Translations under genes and position numbers: made by a program
NCBI GenBank assembly: GCA_029204225.1
Contig: CM055109.1
Location: 36,154,496-36,218,495 of the forward strand
Source of the DNA: Diphasiastrum complanatum
Lineage: Eukaryota > Streptophyta > Lycopodiopsida > Lycopodiales > Lycopodiaceae
DNA length: 64,000 nt
Direction: 5' to 3'
The notes under the pieces: model-generated
What the model saw: the letters and a program-made list of their open reading frames with translations, nothing else
Database searches by the model: none
Told to the model about the DNA's origin: nothing
Part shown: positions 1-13,600 of the stretch, piece after piece
Layout: every line of letters begins with the position of its first letter
Position numbering within the stretch: the first letter of the stretch is position 1

Positions 1-228
1 CTGGGTGGAAAGGATGACTTGATACTTCAGGAGGACTTAGTTCGGCTTGAGGACCTGACATCCTTTGTACCTACGGAACCACAGGCCATTGTTGATGTAC
101 GTCAACGTGGGCTCAGAAACCAGTAGGTAACTGAGTACTTGGTTCGTTGGAAAGGAAGTTCCGAGGATGATGATACTTGGGAAAAGGAACATGACCTTAG
201 ACTGAGGTTCCCTGATTTTTTTCCTTAG
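1..228 (+). mobile_element. Gypsy element A: 3' end of pol with chromodomain (partial, broken)
   Basis: The + strand reads the C-terminal end of a Ty3/Gypsy polyprotein nearly identical to the end of element B (17540-17766). It includes the chromodomain core [10 protein letters not shown] and the ending [15 protein letters not shown] stop at 124-126 replaces the Trp-Gln codons seen in element B, so this copy is broken. The rest of the element lies off the left edge. Chromodomains of this class are thought to direct integration to particular chromatin. Confidence 0.85.
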
Positions 229-255
229 ATAAGGAATTTTTTAAGGAAGAGGGAA

Positions 256-691
256 TGTTAGGGACCCAACTCCCTTGGGTCCCAACCCCAAACTTGAGAT
301 TGGACGATGATTGGGCCTGTAGACTTGACCGACCTGCATGGTTGCCACGTGTCATGATCTAGGTGTGCACGTGGCTTGGAGTCTCTCTCCTTGGAAGTAT
401 ACAAGGGGAGAAGGGCTCATTTGCCATCCATTCTATCTTCCTAGGAGGAGGTGGATGGAGAGCGTGTGCATGGCCAGGATGTATGCTAGCTCGAGGCAAG
501 AGATGGTTGAGAGCCTAGGCAGTGGTATGGGACATTGTCTAGGATGGAGGTCGGATCCCACTTGATACGGTCACAGGCCAGGGCACGGAGGGTGGACCCG
601 GATTATGTCCTACGGCGGGGTGGAACATGAATCGTTCGGTCTCTTGTGTTTAACCGGCACCTAGAGGTTTGCAGTAAGTAGAGTTGTAACA
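256..691 (+). repeat. 3' LTR of Gypsy element A
   Basis: This 436-bp sequence starts TGTTAGGGACCC after a purine-rich tract (about 242-255) and ends GTTGTAACA. It aligns along its length with the 3' LTR of element B at 17795-18242. The next five bases, ATATC (692-696), would be the target duplication, but the other flank is outside the window. Confidence 0.85.
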
Positions 692-1596
692 ATATCACTA
701 ATAAGTTATAACATTCAGATTCTTAACACAATTTAACATTTTGAATTCCAATTTTCTAAAACCTAACGTTTTCAAGAAATTATATCAACTGTTTTCGATC
801 AAATCTTTCAAAGTTGCTAAGGATTTTTTTGATTTGAATCAAATGGTCACTATGGACCCATGGGTTTGACTCATTAATAAAAATGATCACGTGAAAAGCA
901 AGCTTCGAATGTTGTATGTGTTGGTTAATGATATGTATAGCATAACTTTATGAAGTGTTGGTCTCTTTGGTATTGCTACTTTCATTAAATTTTGTTAGCA
1001 CCTTGTAGCATGATGTTTCAATGTGATGTGGTTGTTATCTCCTTGGAAATGTGTATATCACATGAATGCAAATGATATACTCCTCTAAGATATTGTGAAA
1101 GAAAGTAGTGAATATTCATACAAGCTACTTAAAATAGTGCGCTTCAAAAGTGTTTTGTGGTTTGGCTAAACTTGTATCATCTTTGTATGCACAATTGAAT
1201 TAACTATCTTTAGCATTAACATATGTCAATGTATGTAATATACATGTTTTGTGGAAGTTTTAGTTTAACTAACTTGGGATAATTGGAAACAAGCTTTCCC
1301 AATGATGTGTATGTTTTTTTTGAAGATTTTGATGATGAAATAATAGTCACTTGCAAATTTTCATAAGTGCTGCATTTGTCGTATACTATTTTATGATTTG
1401 CATAAACTTTGGTTGCCACTAAGAACATAATCGATTGAGCTAATTTCAATCTTGACTACATGTTCATACTTTGTAGATATGACATGTAATTGTTTTCTTG
1501 GTGGTGCAGATTGTTCCAAGCTTTATTGAGAGCCAACAAAGGGAGAAAGAAAAGGGTTCAACTTAGTATATAATTGTAAATAGCCAATTCTCAACC
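692..1596 (+). other. Upstream flank of BRF1
   Basis: This AT-rich stretch contains no convincing coding region. A pyrimidine-rich sequence ending GTGCAG at 1503-1508 could be the acceptor of an intron in the 5' UTR. In that case 1509-1596 would be the last part of the leader and the promoter could lie further upstream, possibly beyond element A. I do not identify a TATA box with confidence. Confidence 0.4.
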
Positions 1597-1661
1597 ATGG
1601 TTTGGTGTAGTTATTGTGGAAAAGATCAAGTCACAGAGCGTGATGATATCAATGGTTTTAT
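1597..1661 (+). CDS. BRF1: BRF1 exon 1
   Basis: Encodes residues 1-21 and two bases of codon 22, including the first zinc-ribbon pair C4/C7 (MVWCSYCGK). The donor is GTGAGT at 1662. The codon is completed by the first base of exon 2 to give Ile. Confidence 0.9.
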
Positions 1662-4600
1662 GTGAGTATCCCAATGGCAGATTTTACCAATATCGAAAAG
1701 TTTCTCTATCAAAATCTCCAAAACTAGCTAGTGATGAGAATGCTACTTCTTTCCACAGTAGTTCACGTGACATGCTGTTTAAACCTTCTACGTGCCTTTA
1801 TGATCCTTGGTTCACATGATTGTTAACTGACATGATCTCTGTGCCTCGAACCCGATGTGGTCACTACGAGCGACCACCACCCTTGTGTCCTGATATGGCT
1901 CAAGGATTACCAAATCACCACCCTTGCTTGCCACTAACTAGCTCTATCACAATCCAAATATTGATGACTAGGCCCATGAAGGTCATCCTGTGTCTTTGAT
2001 CTCTTGTAAGATGTCCTTACCAGGTCACAATTGGTGACACCTAAAACCTAACTTGGGCTAGATACTTTACTTGGCTTTTCATTCTTGATTCTTGGTCAAT
2101 GTCGTTTTTGGCATTAGGTTGACTCTTTGGTAGTGGACTCATTCAAGGTCATGTCAATCTTTTATTGAACTTTAAGATGGAGTAAAGAACAAGGCTACTA
2201 ATGGGTATCACCTAGATATCTTTGAGGGCTGCCAAAAATGTCATGGAGCTTAAAGTGAATGTGACTTTGTACGAAGTAGTAGTCCTTACTAGGGAACAAT
2301 GACTTGCTGATCTACTTACCCATATATAGAATTGACTCTTACATGGATGGGCCTTTGAGCATTAAGCAAGGAAACATGTTATTGCAATATAGAACAAATC
2401 TAAATGCATATGTAGCCTAAATTTTCATGAGATGATGAGTCCACAAACTATTTGGGCTCTAATATGGATGATGAACAGTGTGCTATGTTGATAAGAAATA
2501 AATCTAATTATTCATGCCACTTTATTTGTCACGCGCAAACTTTTTGATTTGAGCCATGAGGCTCTCAATTATCTTTTTCGTTAGATAAAAATATGGTGCT
2601 GAAACATTGCTAAGATCATTCAAACTCAAATGAGTGTAGGAATAATTAGCAAACAAACCTTTATGCTTGGGATGTTGCTACTTGCTACTCCACATTCGAC
2701 TTTATATTTTTGAACCATGATTATGGTCATCCTTATCTCAAATGTTGTTTTATCATTCGACTTTGTATTTCTAAACCGTGATTATGGTCATCCTTATCTC
2801 AAATGTTGTTTTATGCAACGTACAACAAGTACTAATCTTTTTAAACATTTTGCACTTTTAGATAATTTCATCTTTGTCAACTGTTGTACTTTGTTTTACT
2901 TTGAAGTTTATATATTTTATTCAGATAATCGTTTTTGATTACTCATTTCTTATTGTGTTTTGGTGTTCATAGATGTTGTACAGGATGTGGACGAGTCCTT
3001 GATGATAACATTTATTCTTCTGATCCAACCTTTACCAAGGGTGCTGGTGGCCAGGTTGAGATTTTGGAGTTTGTTGTGCCTTTTAGGAATACTAGAAAAC
3101 AATCAAACTAGTTGTGAAATCTAAGTATGATAACAAAATAAATTATGTTTTTGATGTAATTGAGCCTCAGTACATGGGTTTAATATTGTCTTAAATAGGT
3201 ACATATAAATTTGCATTAAAGTATTTAAATTGATTCTTGATACAAGCTTTTGAGTGTGCCAATTGAAGCTAGGTGATTGAAACAATGGATATTAGTTGCT
3301 TAATTAAATGTTTTAATGTTATTTCCTCCCGATTATAGATGATTTAGGGACTTTAGTACTTGTAAAACACCAATTTGATGCTTATGCCTTTTGACTTGTA
3401 TTCTCTTACACATTTAGTCTTTTAGTTTGTCTCAATCTTGGATCTAACCAAGTTATTGTTTATGGATTTTGTAGAGTCAAGTAGTTGGCAATTTCGTTAG
3501 AGATGGAAGTTTTAGTAGTTTTGGGCGTATTGGAATCGGTTCTGGTCATCTTCTCGGCTATCAGTCGGACTCCCATGAAAGGACTCTAAATAAAGGTTTT
3601 CGCTTAAAGAATATTTTGTTCCCATATCATAGAATGCTTTTGTTAGATTGAACATGCCTAGGCTTTTACCATGAGCATAATTATATTTAGTTTCTAATGC
3701 TTTTCCCAAGAAGAAGATGAAGTATCATTACAAATATTAGTGCATATGACAAAATTTTTTGTTAAATTTGGTATGATAAATGATAAGAAATAATAAATAA
3801 ATTCATAGTTTCTAGTCACTTATTTTGTTTACTTCACCCATTCTAGAATTGGGTGCAAACAAGATTTCAAATCTTTCATAACAAAATATGGTTGGGTCTA
3901 TTTTCTTGGTTTTCTATTAAGAACTTAAAATTGTTCTCAATAAATCATGGAACAACAATCAAAGCTTCATAACTATTACCCATTCTAGGACTTGGTGCCA
4001 ATAGGAATTTCTGAATTTTTGGAAATGCAATTTCGTTAGGTCTATTTTCTTGGTCTTCTTATTAAAAAAATTAAATCATGGAACAACGTCAAAATTTTAG
4101 AACTTGGGCACAACAATGGGGGCCTTGAACAACGTTCTTACACAAAGTGAAAGGATTTATGATGGTTATCTATGCCTCTACTGAAAAACTCTACATAATC
4201 CCTACCAAATCTTGATGCATAGTGCTCTCATTCATGACGAGTGCACTATACATTACTCATGGGGCATATTATTTTTTTGAGTTGTGGTCTTTTTTTATAG
4301 GAAGAGATGAGAAAGAAGAATTTTTTTGAAAGGGAAGATAATCCAGAACATGCATTTGCTTCTAAGACGTAGAGCTTTCAGAAGAAAGGCAAATGTACAA
4401 GGAAGAACTGAAAGCAAAATTTGGCGTAGCAAGTGTCCAAGTTACAGATCGGAGAGGAGACAACCACCAATTTCACAAAGAGGAAGGGCAACTATTTCGG
4501 CATTTTGCTTTTGAATGCTGAAAGAAGCAAAGTGATCAAAAGAAGGTCAAGAACCAGCAGGGTCACTTTGTTGATAAAGTTGTAGAAGAAGAGCAATTTG

Positions 4601-7600
4601 GTGGACTTGATAGCCCTGGCATTAGAATTCATGTTTGGTGGATGGTACATTGATTTGACAAGTAATGGTTAGCAAGTTTGCCTTGGGGGCAACTCTACAC
4701 ATGAGGTGAGCAAAGGCATAGTTCCTATGAAGCTGTCATTAGGAGAGGTGAAGGTAATCAAGAGTGAGTTGCATGTACCAGGGTTGGCCAAGAACTTGCT
4801 CTCTGTTGGTGCTATTACTAAACATAAAATGTTGGTGGCGTTTGACTAATCTACTTGTTTGGTGAAAGACAAAGATAAAAGCTTCAAGGTGGTAGCCAAG
4901 GGAATGCAAACAAGCATTACACAACCATTCCTAGTGAAGAGGTCTTGTCAGCAAAAGATCCTATTTAGGACGAGCTTTGGCATGAAAGGAGTCTTATGCA
5001 CTAGGGAAGCAACAAATGCAAAGATTTCCAAAGGGAAAAGCTATAAGGGCCAAAGGCATTCTTGAGCTTGTGCATTTAGATTCATATGATCCCATGCAGA
5101 CTAGATTAGTAGGGGGGGGCGGGTGTACTATCTCATGAACTTTGCAGATGATTGCTCACGGAAGGTCTGGGTATTTCTCTTAGACAGAAATCTAAAACAT
5201 TCAAATTCTTCAAACATTGGAAAGTTTTGATGGAGAATCACACATGAAAGAAGATAAAGACTCTTAGGTTGGATGCATATGGTGAGTATGTTTTTAAGGA
5301 GTTCAAAGGTCTTTGCAATGCATGTGGGATAAAGAGATAGTTTGTTGCAACCAAAGTGGTTGAAGGAGTCATGCTTGAAGAAGCATATAGTGGCAACAAG
5401 CCAAAAGCGAGCAACTTTTGAATATTTGGGTGCACAACTCACTCACACATACCTAAGGACTTGTAAAAGAAACTTGATGTGAAATTTGTGAAGTGTATCT
5501 TCCTTGGCGCAAAGGTGAGAAGGCCTATTTGATGTATGATCATGAGAATAGGAAAAAGATCCTAAGTCGAGACATCATGTTTGACAAAGAACATTAACCC
5601 AAAGTTTAGGAGCAAGAGAAAGATGGAACCAGTAGGTTTCTTCCCTTGATTGATTTCATAGATGAGGATTTCAGTCAAGAGTCCTGTGAACCTCAAGAGC
5701 AAGTGCAACAATAGAACCTGAACACGCTAGTCTGAGACCTCCATTCAGCCAACTAAAAGAGGGGGAAATTGGAGAAAAGTGGAACTCTAGGACAATACCA
5801 TGGGATATATGGTCACCATCCACATCACCTACCACTAGGAAGAAGCTTCCTAGGTGGTATTGAAAACAATCAAAGGGACATATTTTGGAGGAAGGAGAGA
5901 GTAGTGAATATGGTGCTAGAAGATTTGTTAGGTCTCATGAGACATGAGATTAATTTTGCCCTTATGTCCACAATTTTGGAAGCAGACGAGCCATAGTTCT
6001 TTCATGAAGGAAATGGTATAGCAACAGGCAGGAGGAGTATGACTCCATTTTCAAGAATGACAAATGGGAGCTCATTGCATTTTGAGAAGGGAAGCAACCG
6101 ATAGGTTAAATATGCAAGAAAGCAAGCAAATTAGCACACCAGTGGATGGAAGCAACAAGCCATCAAAGGATGATGGTCCTTCATTTGCAAATGAGATTCT
6201 CTACTGTCAATTAGTGGGAAGCCAAATATTGCTTATGCAGTTGGGATTGCGAGCAATTTATGAGTAACCCTATTGAATAAATTGGAAGGTAACCAAGCGG
6301 ATCTTACTTTATGTGAGGGACAATGACCTATGGGATTGGATATATTGATGATGGTGACCTTCAATTGGAAGGTTGTTCAGATTCAGATAGGCAGGTAATA
6401 AAGACTATCGGAGATCGATGGCGGGCTATTGCTTTAGCCTAGGTTTGGGGGCCAGGTCTTGGTGGAGCAAGAAATAGCCCATTATTGCTTTATCATGCAC
6501 GGAAGCTTAGTCTAGGGTGACTACGAGGACCACTTGTGAAGCTATTCTGTTACGTGACGATATGCAGATTGCTCAAGTAGAACCTACATTATTGCACCTT
6601 GATAACCAAAGTTACTTGCAAGAAATCAAGTCTACCATGCAAGGACAAAGCATATAGAGGTCAACCAACACTTTATACAAGAGAAAGACAATGATAAGAT
6701 TGAGCTAGCTGCGATGCCAACAATCAAATTGCTGATATCTCTAGCTAACCGCTTAGTAAAGACAAGTTTGAGAAGTTTAGAACATTGTTAGGTGCTAGCT
6801 TAAATAAGATTGACATTAAGGGGGGGGGGGGGGGTTTGTATCTCCCAAATATTAGTCGTTTTCTACTAGACGTTGATCCATTGACAACAAGCTTTGAAGT
6901 TACAAGGTGACTAGTCGAGCTTGTGACTAGCTCCTTTATTGTTTTCTAATAGAATGAGATCTACTCCATGTTTTGCTCTCAAACCTCGATTGATGTTAGC
7001 TTATAGTACCTAAGCTTATTGCTCCATTTTATGCACTCTTGATGAGGTAAGTCAAGTGCATGCCTGATAAGGCAGACTCATAACATGGATAAAAAGAGCT
7101 TTGAGAAAAGATTTACTACTTGAGTAACCTTTCAAGATACAATACATTCATCTGAAATCAACCTTTGACACTCAAAGAGCTTAGGTAGAAAACATATCAA
7201 GGTCAGACTACAAAGATAACTGAAAAAATAGTCCCTGGCACTATGACTTATGGCCACATTTTGAGCAATAGTAGTACATCCAAAAACATTTCTTTCAATT
7301 AGAATACCAGAAGACCATATTGGTGGTTATCATCGTTGTATTCATTATTGGAGTGCAAAGAATTACATCTAGTTTTTTCCGAAATGACAAGCTGAAGAAG
7401 GCATAATATTTTGATAAGATAGGGAGGAATTGATGAACTTCTCACTATGTCCCAGTATTAATAACATAGTAATTATTTCAAACTGTAACCATAGAATTAA
7501 TGAACCGTGGGCGGTTCACCACGGTTCTGAGAACCGTATAGTGAACCGTACGGTTCTCAAATTTTTTTGGCTAGAACTGTAGTGAACCTTACAGTTAATA

Positions 7601-10600
7601 ATCAATTAATTAATTTTCTTTTTAGTTCATTTTTTATCAAACATTTAATTAATTAATTAACTAACTGAGAATGTTGAGAGCCATGTATATTTAGAGTTTA
7701 TAATTGTTAAGAAGCTTTATGGTTTTTCCATCAAGTGATATCTACATAAACAAGCTTCTTTCTCCCTAGCTCAACATTGTTAGTTAGCATTTATTCATCC
7801 AGGCAAGTCCTAACATTTTGTTTACAGAGATCAAAATTTTTGCAAACTTGTACGAAGGCCATTGCTATTGCGTAAGCGTGGCTTCTTTCAGTGGAAGTTC
7901 TTGTTGAAGATATTAAAGAGGTTTGGTTGCACACGGTTGTAGTAGGTCTAGCATTGAAGTTTGGCATGTCTTGCTTATTTTCAGGAAGAGACGAGATTAG
8001 AGATGTAGCAGAATGGTTATCAGTCAGCGGACGAGAGGATGCAGTCAATGCTGCACATCGTCTTTATGTCGTATGTTGATGTTGGAGGGTTCTCAAAGCA
8101 AGTTTTAATTTTTACGTTTCACATCTTAAAGTGTTATGTGCTATAATGATTGCCATACAGTTGTGGCATTTTTGCTTTCCTTTTGGTTGTTATTTAGCCA
8201 CTTAATTTTTTGATTCTGTGATTCAAATCCTTGGACACAGATAGCAGTCGAACGCAATTTTACACGAGGGAGAAGAACTCAACAAGTAGCAGCAGCTTGC
8301 TTATACATCGTGTGCCGGTATTGTTTATTTTTTAATTATAAGCTATGTATCTTGGATCCATGTGGCATGTGCCTAATAAAGAAGGAAAGATCTTTAGGCT
8401 GCATTGTTATTAGGAAATTCATTTCCATAGCCTAAATTTTTCTTACAGTAGAATATTGTCTAATGAGGAAAAATTATTGGGAAGATACATTTCTCTATAA
8501 CAAGCAGTCCAACATGAATCTAAATCTGAACTGTTTGGTTTGCTGTCCTTTCTGTCAGAGCATTACCAGTCAAATTTGCAAACTATCCTCTCCCTGTCTG
8601 AATCTGCTATATTTCTCCTCATCTTATCCTCTCTTAATGACAAAATTCTGGACTCATTGTTGAATCAATTTGAGGTTCGACCTATGGATACTGCCGTACT
8701 TAGTTTTTTGACTTCATATTCCACATTTCTTGTTCTTAGAAGGTCCACAGTTCTCAAGTGGTAGTTTTTTTTTCCAACTACGTTAGGGTCAAATGAAGAA
8801 TGAAAGTAATCTTTCACATTGTATTTCGAGGGGATTTAAAGCACATAGTACATCTCAGGTTTGGCCTCTTTCATGGTTCACTTCACGTCTTGTTCTTAGA
8901 AGGTCCACACTTTCAAGTTGCAAATTTTTTTCGTAACCATATTAGGCTCAAATAATTTTCCACATCTCATACTAAGTTGGGGACTTAACCACATAGTTCA
9001 TCTGAGGCTTACCCTCTATCATACTACAAGATTCACATTGCCTAGGCTGTAGCATTCCGTTCTACCCAATTTAAACGAAAGCTCGTGTTGGAGACTTTCA
9101 CTGCTCCATGATATGTGTCAAGGAATGGGGAGGAGGACGTACTGCAATCAGCTCTTGGGAGGACATTTAATAGATGCTCTACCATGTTAGTTCAGTCTAG
9201 CGGCATTAGATTTACTGCAACGTTTTGAAGTTGTGCTAGTATGGTGGTGGATGGACTACAGTGGCGAGACTTGCTTCACCTGCTACGAATCCTAGTGATC
9301 AGTTTTGATTGAAATTTGTACGGATTTGATTTTTTTTTTTTGTCTTGTACTGTTTTGTAGAGTTGGTTGTAATAAAAGAGTTGATTTATGGCTTTTTCCG
9401 ATCTCTCCAAGAGAATATTTATGAATTTTTGAAGTATGAAAGAAAAAGTATAGGAAGGAGGGTGCGGCACTGTAGGAGGGATGGGAGAAGTAATTCACTT
9501 ATAGGATGGATCTGAAACTGAAGGGGTACGAGGGAAGGAGGTAGGAGGAGAAGAAAGAAGGGTGGGTGGACAGAGAAAAATTGGTAACTGGGCCTGGAAT
9601 CTTGAAAGTGGGAGCGAGAAGAGAAAGCTGGAGAGTCAGCCATGTATTTTTTGTGTACATTCTACCATATTTTTGGTGTTTCATTCCCGTCTAGCAATAT
9701 TTTAAAAAAACCTTTCCTTTTATAAACTTGAATTTTTGAAAATGCTGGTTTTGTCTTAGAAATGTAAGAAGATTTATTAATGGCCTACTTCTTCATTACT
9801 TTCATGGTTTTTAAAGAAAGCACAAATGTTTTTTGGAAACTGTTCCAGAGACTCATATGAGCAGGCTATAGAGGTGATGATTGCAATCTCTAGAATCCAG
9901 AATTCATCATGGTTTTTGATTGAGAATTTTGCCGTGTCAAAATTTGTGATAAAAATTCTAGATGGAGATACTAGTCCTACTAGCACTCACACAAAACCAA
10001 GCATAGAGAGAATTCAGATCATAGGAAAATTGAGCAATTGCTCTAGCATAATAGAATTGAATGGAATAGTTGTGGTGGGGCGCCAGCCTTCTTATATAGT
10101 TTCTCTAATGATTGATAAAAGCTAATGAGCCTAAAGTAAATAGCAAAATAACAAAAGCTATTTACTAATAATACTACCTATATACGGTAAGAACCAAAAA
10201 TGAACTTCGAAGCACTAAATAGATCCTAATCTATTGGAGTGCACCCACCTACATGCATAAGCCTTAAAAAACGAATTTATTATAAATAGAATGGCCCCTA
10301 AAAATAGCACACAGGCATGGCCAAACCATCATTAAGGGGTATCAAATAAACATTAATTCCTAACACTCCCCCTTAATGTTTACTTTGTTATCTATTACTC
10401 CTAAAGTTCCCTAAACTTCTGAAATTTTTTCTTTGCCAAGACCTTTGGTAAAGATATCTGCAACTTGCTCTTCCGTAGGGCAATAGATAAGCTCCACTTT
10501 ATCACTTTGAATTTTCTCTCTGATGAAGTGTTGTTGTACTTCAATATGCTTTGTCTTGCTGTGAAAAACTGGATTTTTCGCCAATTTAATACAACTCTGA

Positions 10601-13600
10601 TTGTCGTAGGTGAATCTTGTACCATATGTAGATCATGTAGAATCCTTCGCAACCATATTGCTTCACATGTTGCACTTGTAGTAGCTCGATATTCTGCCTC
10701 TGTAGATGATAAAGCAATAGTATGCTGCTTCTTTGAACTCCAAGAGATAGCACCAGAACCAAGATTAAAAACATAACCTATAGTAGATCTTCGGTCTTCC
10801 GCATCTCCAGTCCAATCAGCATCCACATATCCCTGTAACTTCAAATCATCCGGTCTACCATAGAGAATACCAAATCTCAAAGTGCCTTGGATATATCTGA
10901 GTATTTGCTTAGCAACTTTCCAATGAATCTGCTTAGGCTTAGCCATAAACTGACTAACCATACTCACAACATAAGCAATATCTGGTCTTGTAGTAGTTAG
11001 ATAGATTAAACTTCCAGCAAGCTTTCTATATAATGTCTCATCTACATCCTGATCTTCCTTAGATTTAGTAAGCTTACATCCACTATCATATGGTGTAGAA
11101 ATAGGCTTGCACTCTGACATATTGAACTTTTCAAGAAGTTCATGAGCATACTTAGATTGAGAAATAAATAGTCCCTGTGCTACTCTCCATACCTCAATCC
11201 CAAGAAAATATTGTAGTGAACCAAGATCTTTCATATCAAACTCTGATGAGAGATCTTTCTTGATTCCCTAAATCATACTATGATCTGATCCTGTAATAAT
11301 AAGATCATCCACATACATCACTACAATAACGATATGATTATTCCTGATCAAAACATAAAGTGTATGCTCCGAACTACTTCTCTGAAAGCCAAGCTCCTCA
11401 AAGTATGTGTCAATCCTCGTGTACCACGCCTTGGGTGCTTGCTTAAGTCTATATAATGCCTTGTCTAACCTGCAAACCTTGTCTTCATGTCCTGCTACTA
11501 TGTATCCCTCTGGCTGCTCCATGTAGACTTCTTCCTCTAGAATTCCATTCAGGAATGCACTCTTTACATCCATTTGTTGAATATCCCATCCAAACTGAGC
11601 TGCCAATGATAAAACAATCCTCATAGTAGTAGACTTAGCAACTGGTGCAGAAGTTTCCTCATAGTCAATCCCTTCCTGTTGAGCATAACCTTTTGCCACC
11701 AATCTTGCCTTATGTTTATCTATAGAACCATCTGATTTGTACTTAGTTCTATAGACCCACTTGCATCCAATGGCCTTTTTACCTGTAGGTAACTGAACAA
11801 GTCTCCAAGTCTTGTTCTTCATGATTGAGTCGTACTCCTCATCCATAGTGTTAGGGACCCAACTCTCTTGGGTCCCAAACCCAGACTTGAGACTGGATGA
11901 TGACTGGGCCTGTAGACTTGACCGGTGACTCGTGAACCTGCATGGTTGCCACGTGTCATGATCCAGGAGTGCACATGGCTTGGAGTCTCTCTCCTTGGAG
12001 ATATACAAGGGGAGGAGGACTCATTTGCCATCCATTCTGTCTACCTAGGAGGCCGCATCCACAACAAAGATAGCTTACCCTTTCTCTCTCATAAAAAGTA
12101 TAATAACACACAATCCCAATAACATTCAGATCCAACAATTAACAAAAACCAAAGAAAGCATGAGAGATGGAGGAGGAAAGAAGAAGAGCAAGGACATTCA
12201 TCAATCCATTCCTGAAAAGAACCAACCTGCTTTATTGAAATGAGGAAATGAACATGTGTAAAACTCGAGTTGGTCACTTTTTATAATAGAGAGGAGGACC
12301 CTGGCCTCTGAGTCCTATTGATCCATTTTTGCCTCTCATACGGTCACAGGCCAGGGCACGGTGGGTGGACCCGGATTAGGTCCTATGGCGGGGTGGAACG
12401 TGAATCGTTCGGTCTCTTGTGGTTAATCGGCACCTGGAGGTTTGCAGTAAGTAAGTTTGTAACACATGGTATCAGAGCCACTGCATACTGAAAGCAGGTG
12501 CGTTGATCCGAAGTGGTTTTCTTGTAATTTACGTTGCTTTTGACGGATTTCAAAACGGTTTAAAATGCATTTTTTATGCACCATTCAGGGTTTTGTCTTT
12601 CCACTATTTTTTAAGTAAAATTGAAGGAAAAAGTTTTAGAAAAAAACAGTTGGGGGCCTAAGGAGAACCTGCCACGTGGCACTGTCCAGGAAAGGACAGG
12701 TGGCGGTCCTCCCTACAGTTGATTCGCTCAGATCTAGGCATTAATCTGATCGCGATGGACCCTTCTCAGCGTAGGAAACAAACTTCAGAATTCAGGATCG
12801 CTGTTTGACCAGCTATGGTCCCCAAAAAGCGTTGAGGAATCTGCCATGTGGTACTGTCTGGGCCCGGACAGGTGTCAGATAGCAGCGCTTTTTAGTTCCG
12901 CTCCTCTGATCCTTTGCTGGTGTAACCGAGGCCCTCCCTTCATATTTGAAACGTTTTTTTTCTAGACCTGTCCCTGTTTTCCAGCGATGGACAGTCTGAA
13001 GAAATCTAGAAAAAATGAAGAGGGGAAGGGGCTATAGGCCACCTGGCAGATTGCTAGGAGAAGGCCAGAAGGCTGAGGTGGAGGCTAGGTGGCAAGGCAA
13101 GGCCACTTGGCAGGTAAAAGGATAGCATGGAGAGGGAGGCATACCTCTCCTATGCATCTGTTTTTTGTAAAAAGAGGTGGAGGTGGTGGTGCATCCTTCT
13201 GTTTGCTTTCTCTTATTCCTCTTGGCAGCCATGGACAATACCATTTGGTTTGTGAAGAGACAACAAGAGTAGCCTTGTATCTACTTTCCTTGAGTAGCTT
13301 TTGATTCTCTTCTATCATCTCTTCTTAATTCACCTCTCTTCTCTCTGAAAAAATAGAGCCTACTCCTACCACACAGCCTATGTCCCCTGTTCATGAGGCT
13401 ACAGTATCTGCCTCTGTCTTAGACCCTGATGCTTTGATGCTGGCTATAACAGTCTAAAGCAACAGATTGTGGATATGCAAGCAAAGCACAGTCGGGATCA
13501 GTAGGATCTCAAGGAATTGACGCAGCTAAGGCAATTGGTGCATCAACCCTTGTTCACTCCTGAAGTTTTTGCTGGGGAAAAGAATGATTGAACCCCAGAG

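Larger units (their letters stand above)
3596..7984 (+). other. Intron 3 of BRF1
   Basis: 4.4 kb. Holds a diverged direct repeat (3837-4103), a decayed forward Copia element (about 4330-6835) and a block of short inverted GGTTC/GAACC repeats (7498-7600). 6840-7497 and 7601-7984 show nothing I can assign. Confidence 0.6.

Noticed and set aside
6821-6834. Poly-G run as a regulatory or structural element
   Set aside because: It sits just where the polypurine tract of Copia F belongs, so it needs no other explanation.
11849-12008. Apparent N-terminal extension of the Copia C reverse transcriptase frame on the minus strand
   Set aside because: It is the reverse complement of the Gypsy B 5' LTR; the frame happens to stay open across the insertion junction.
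12467-12480. TGGTATCAGAGCCA as part of a tRNA gene
   Set aside because: It is only the complement of a tRNA 3' end at the standard primer site; no cloverleaf is present around it.
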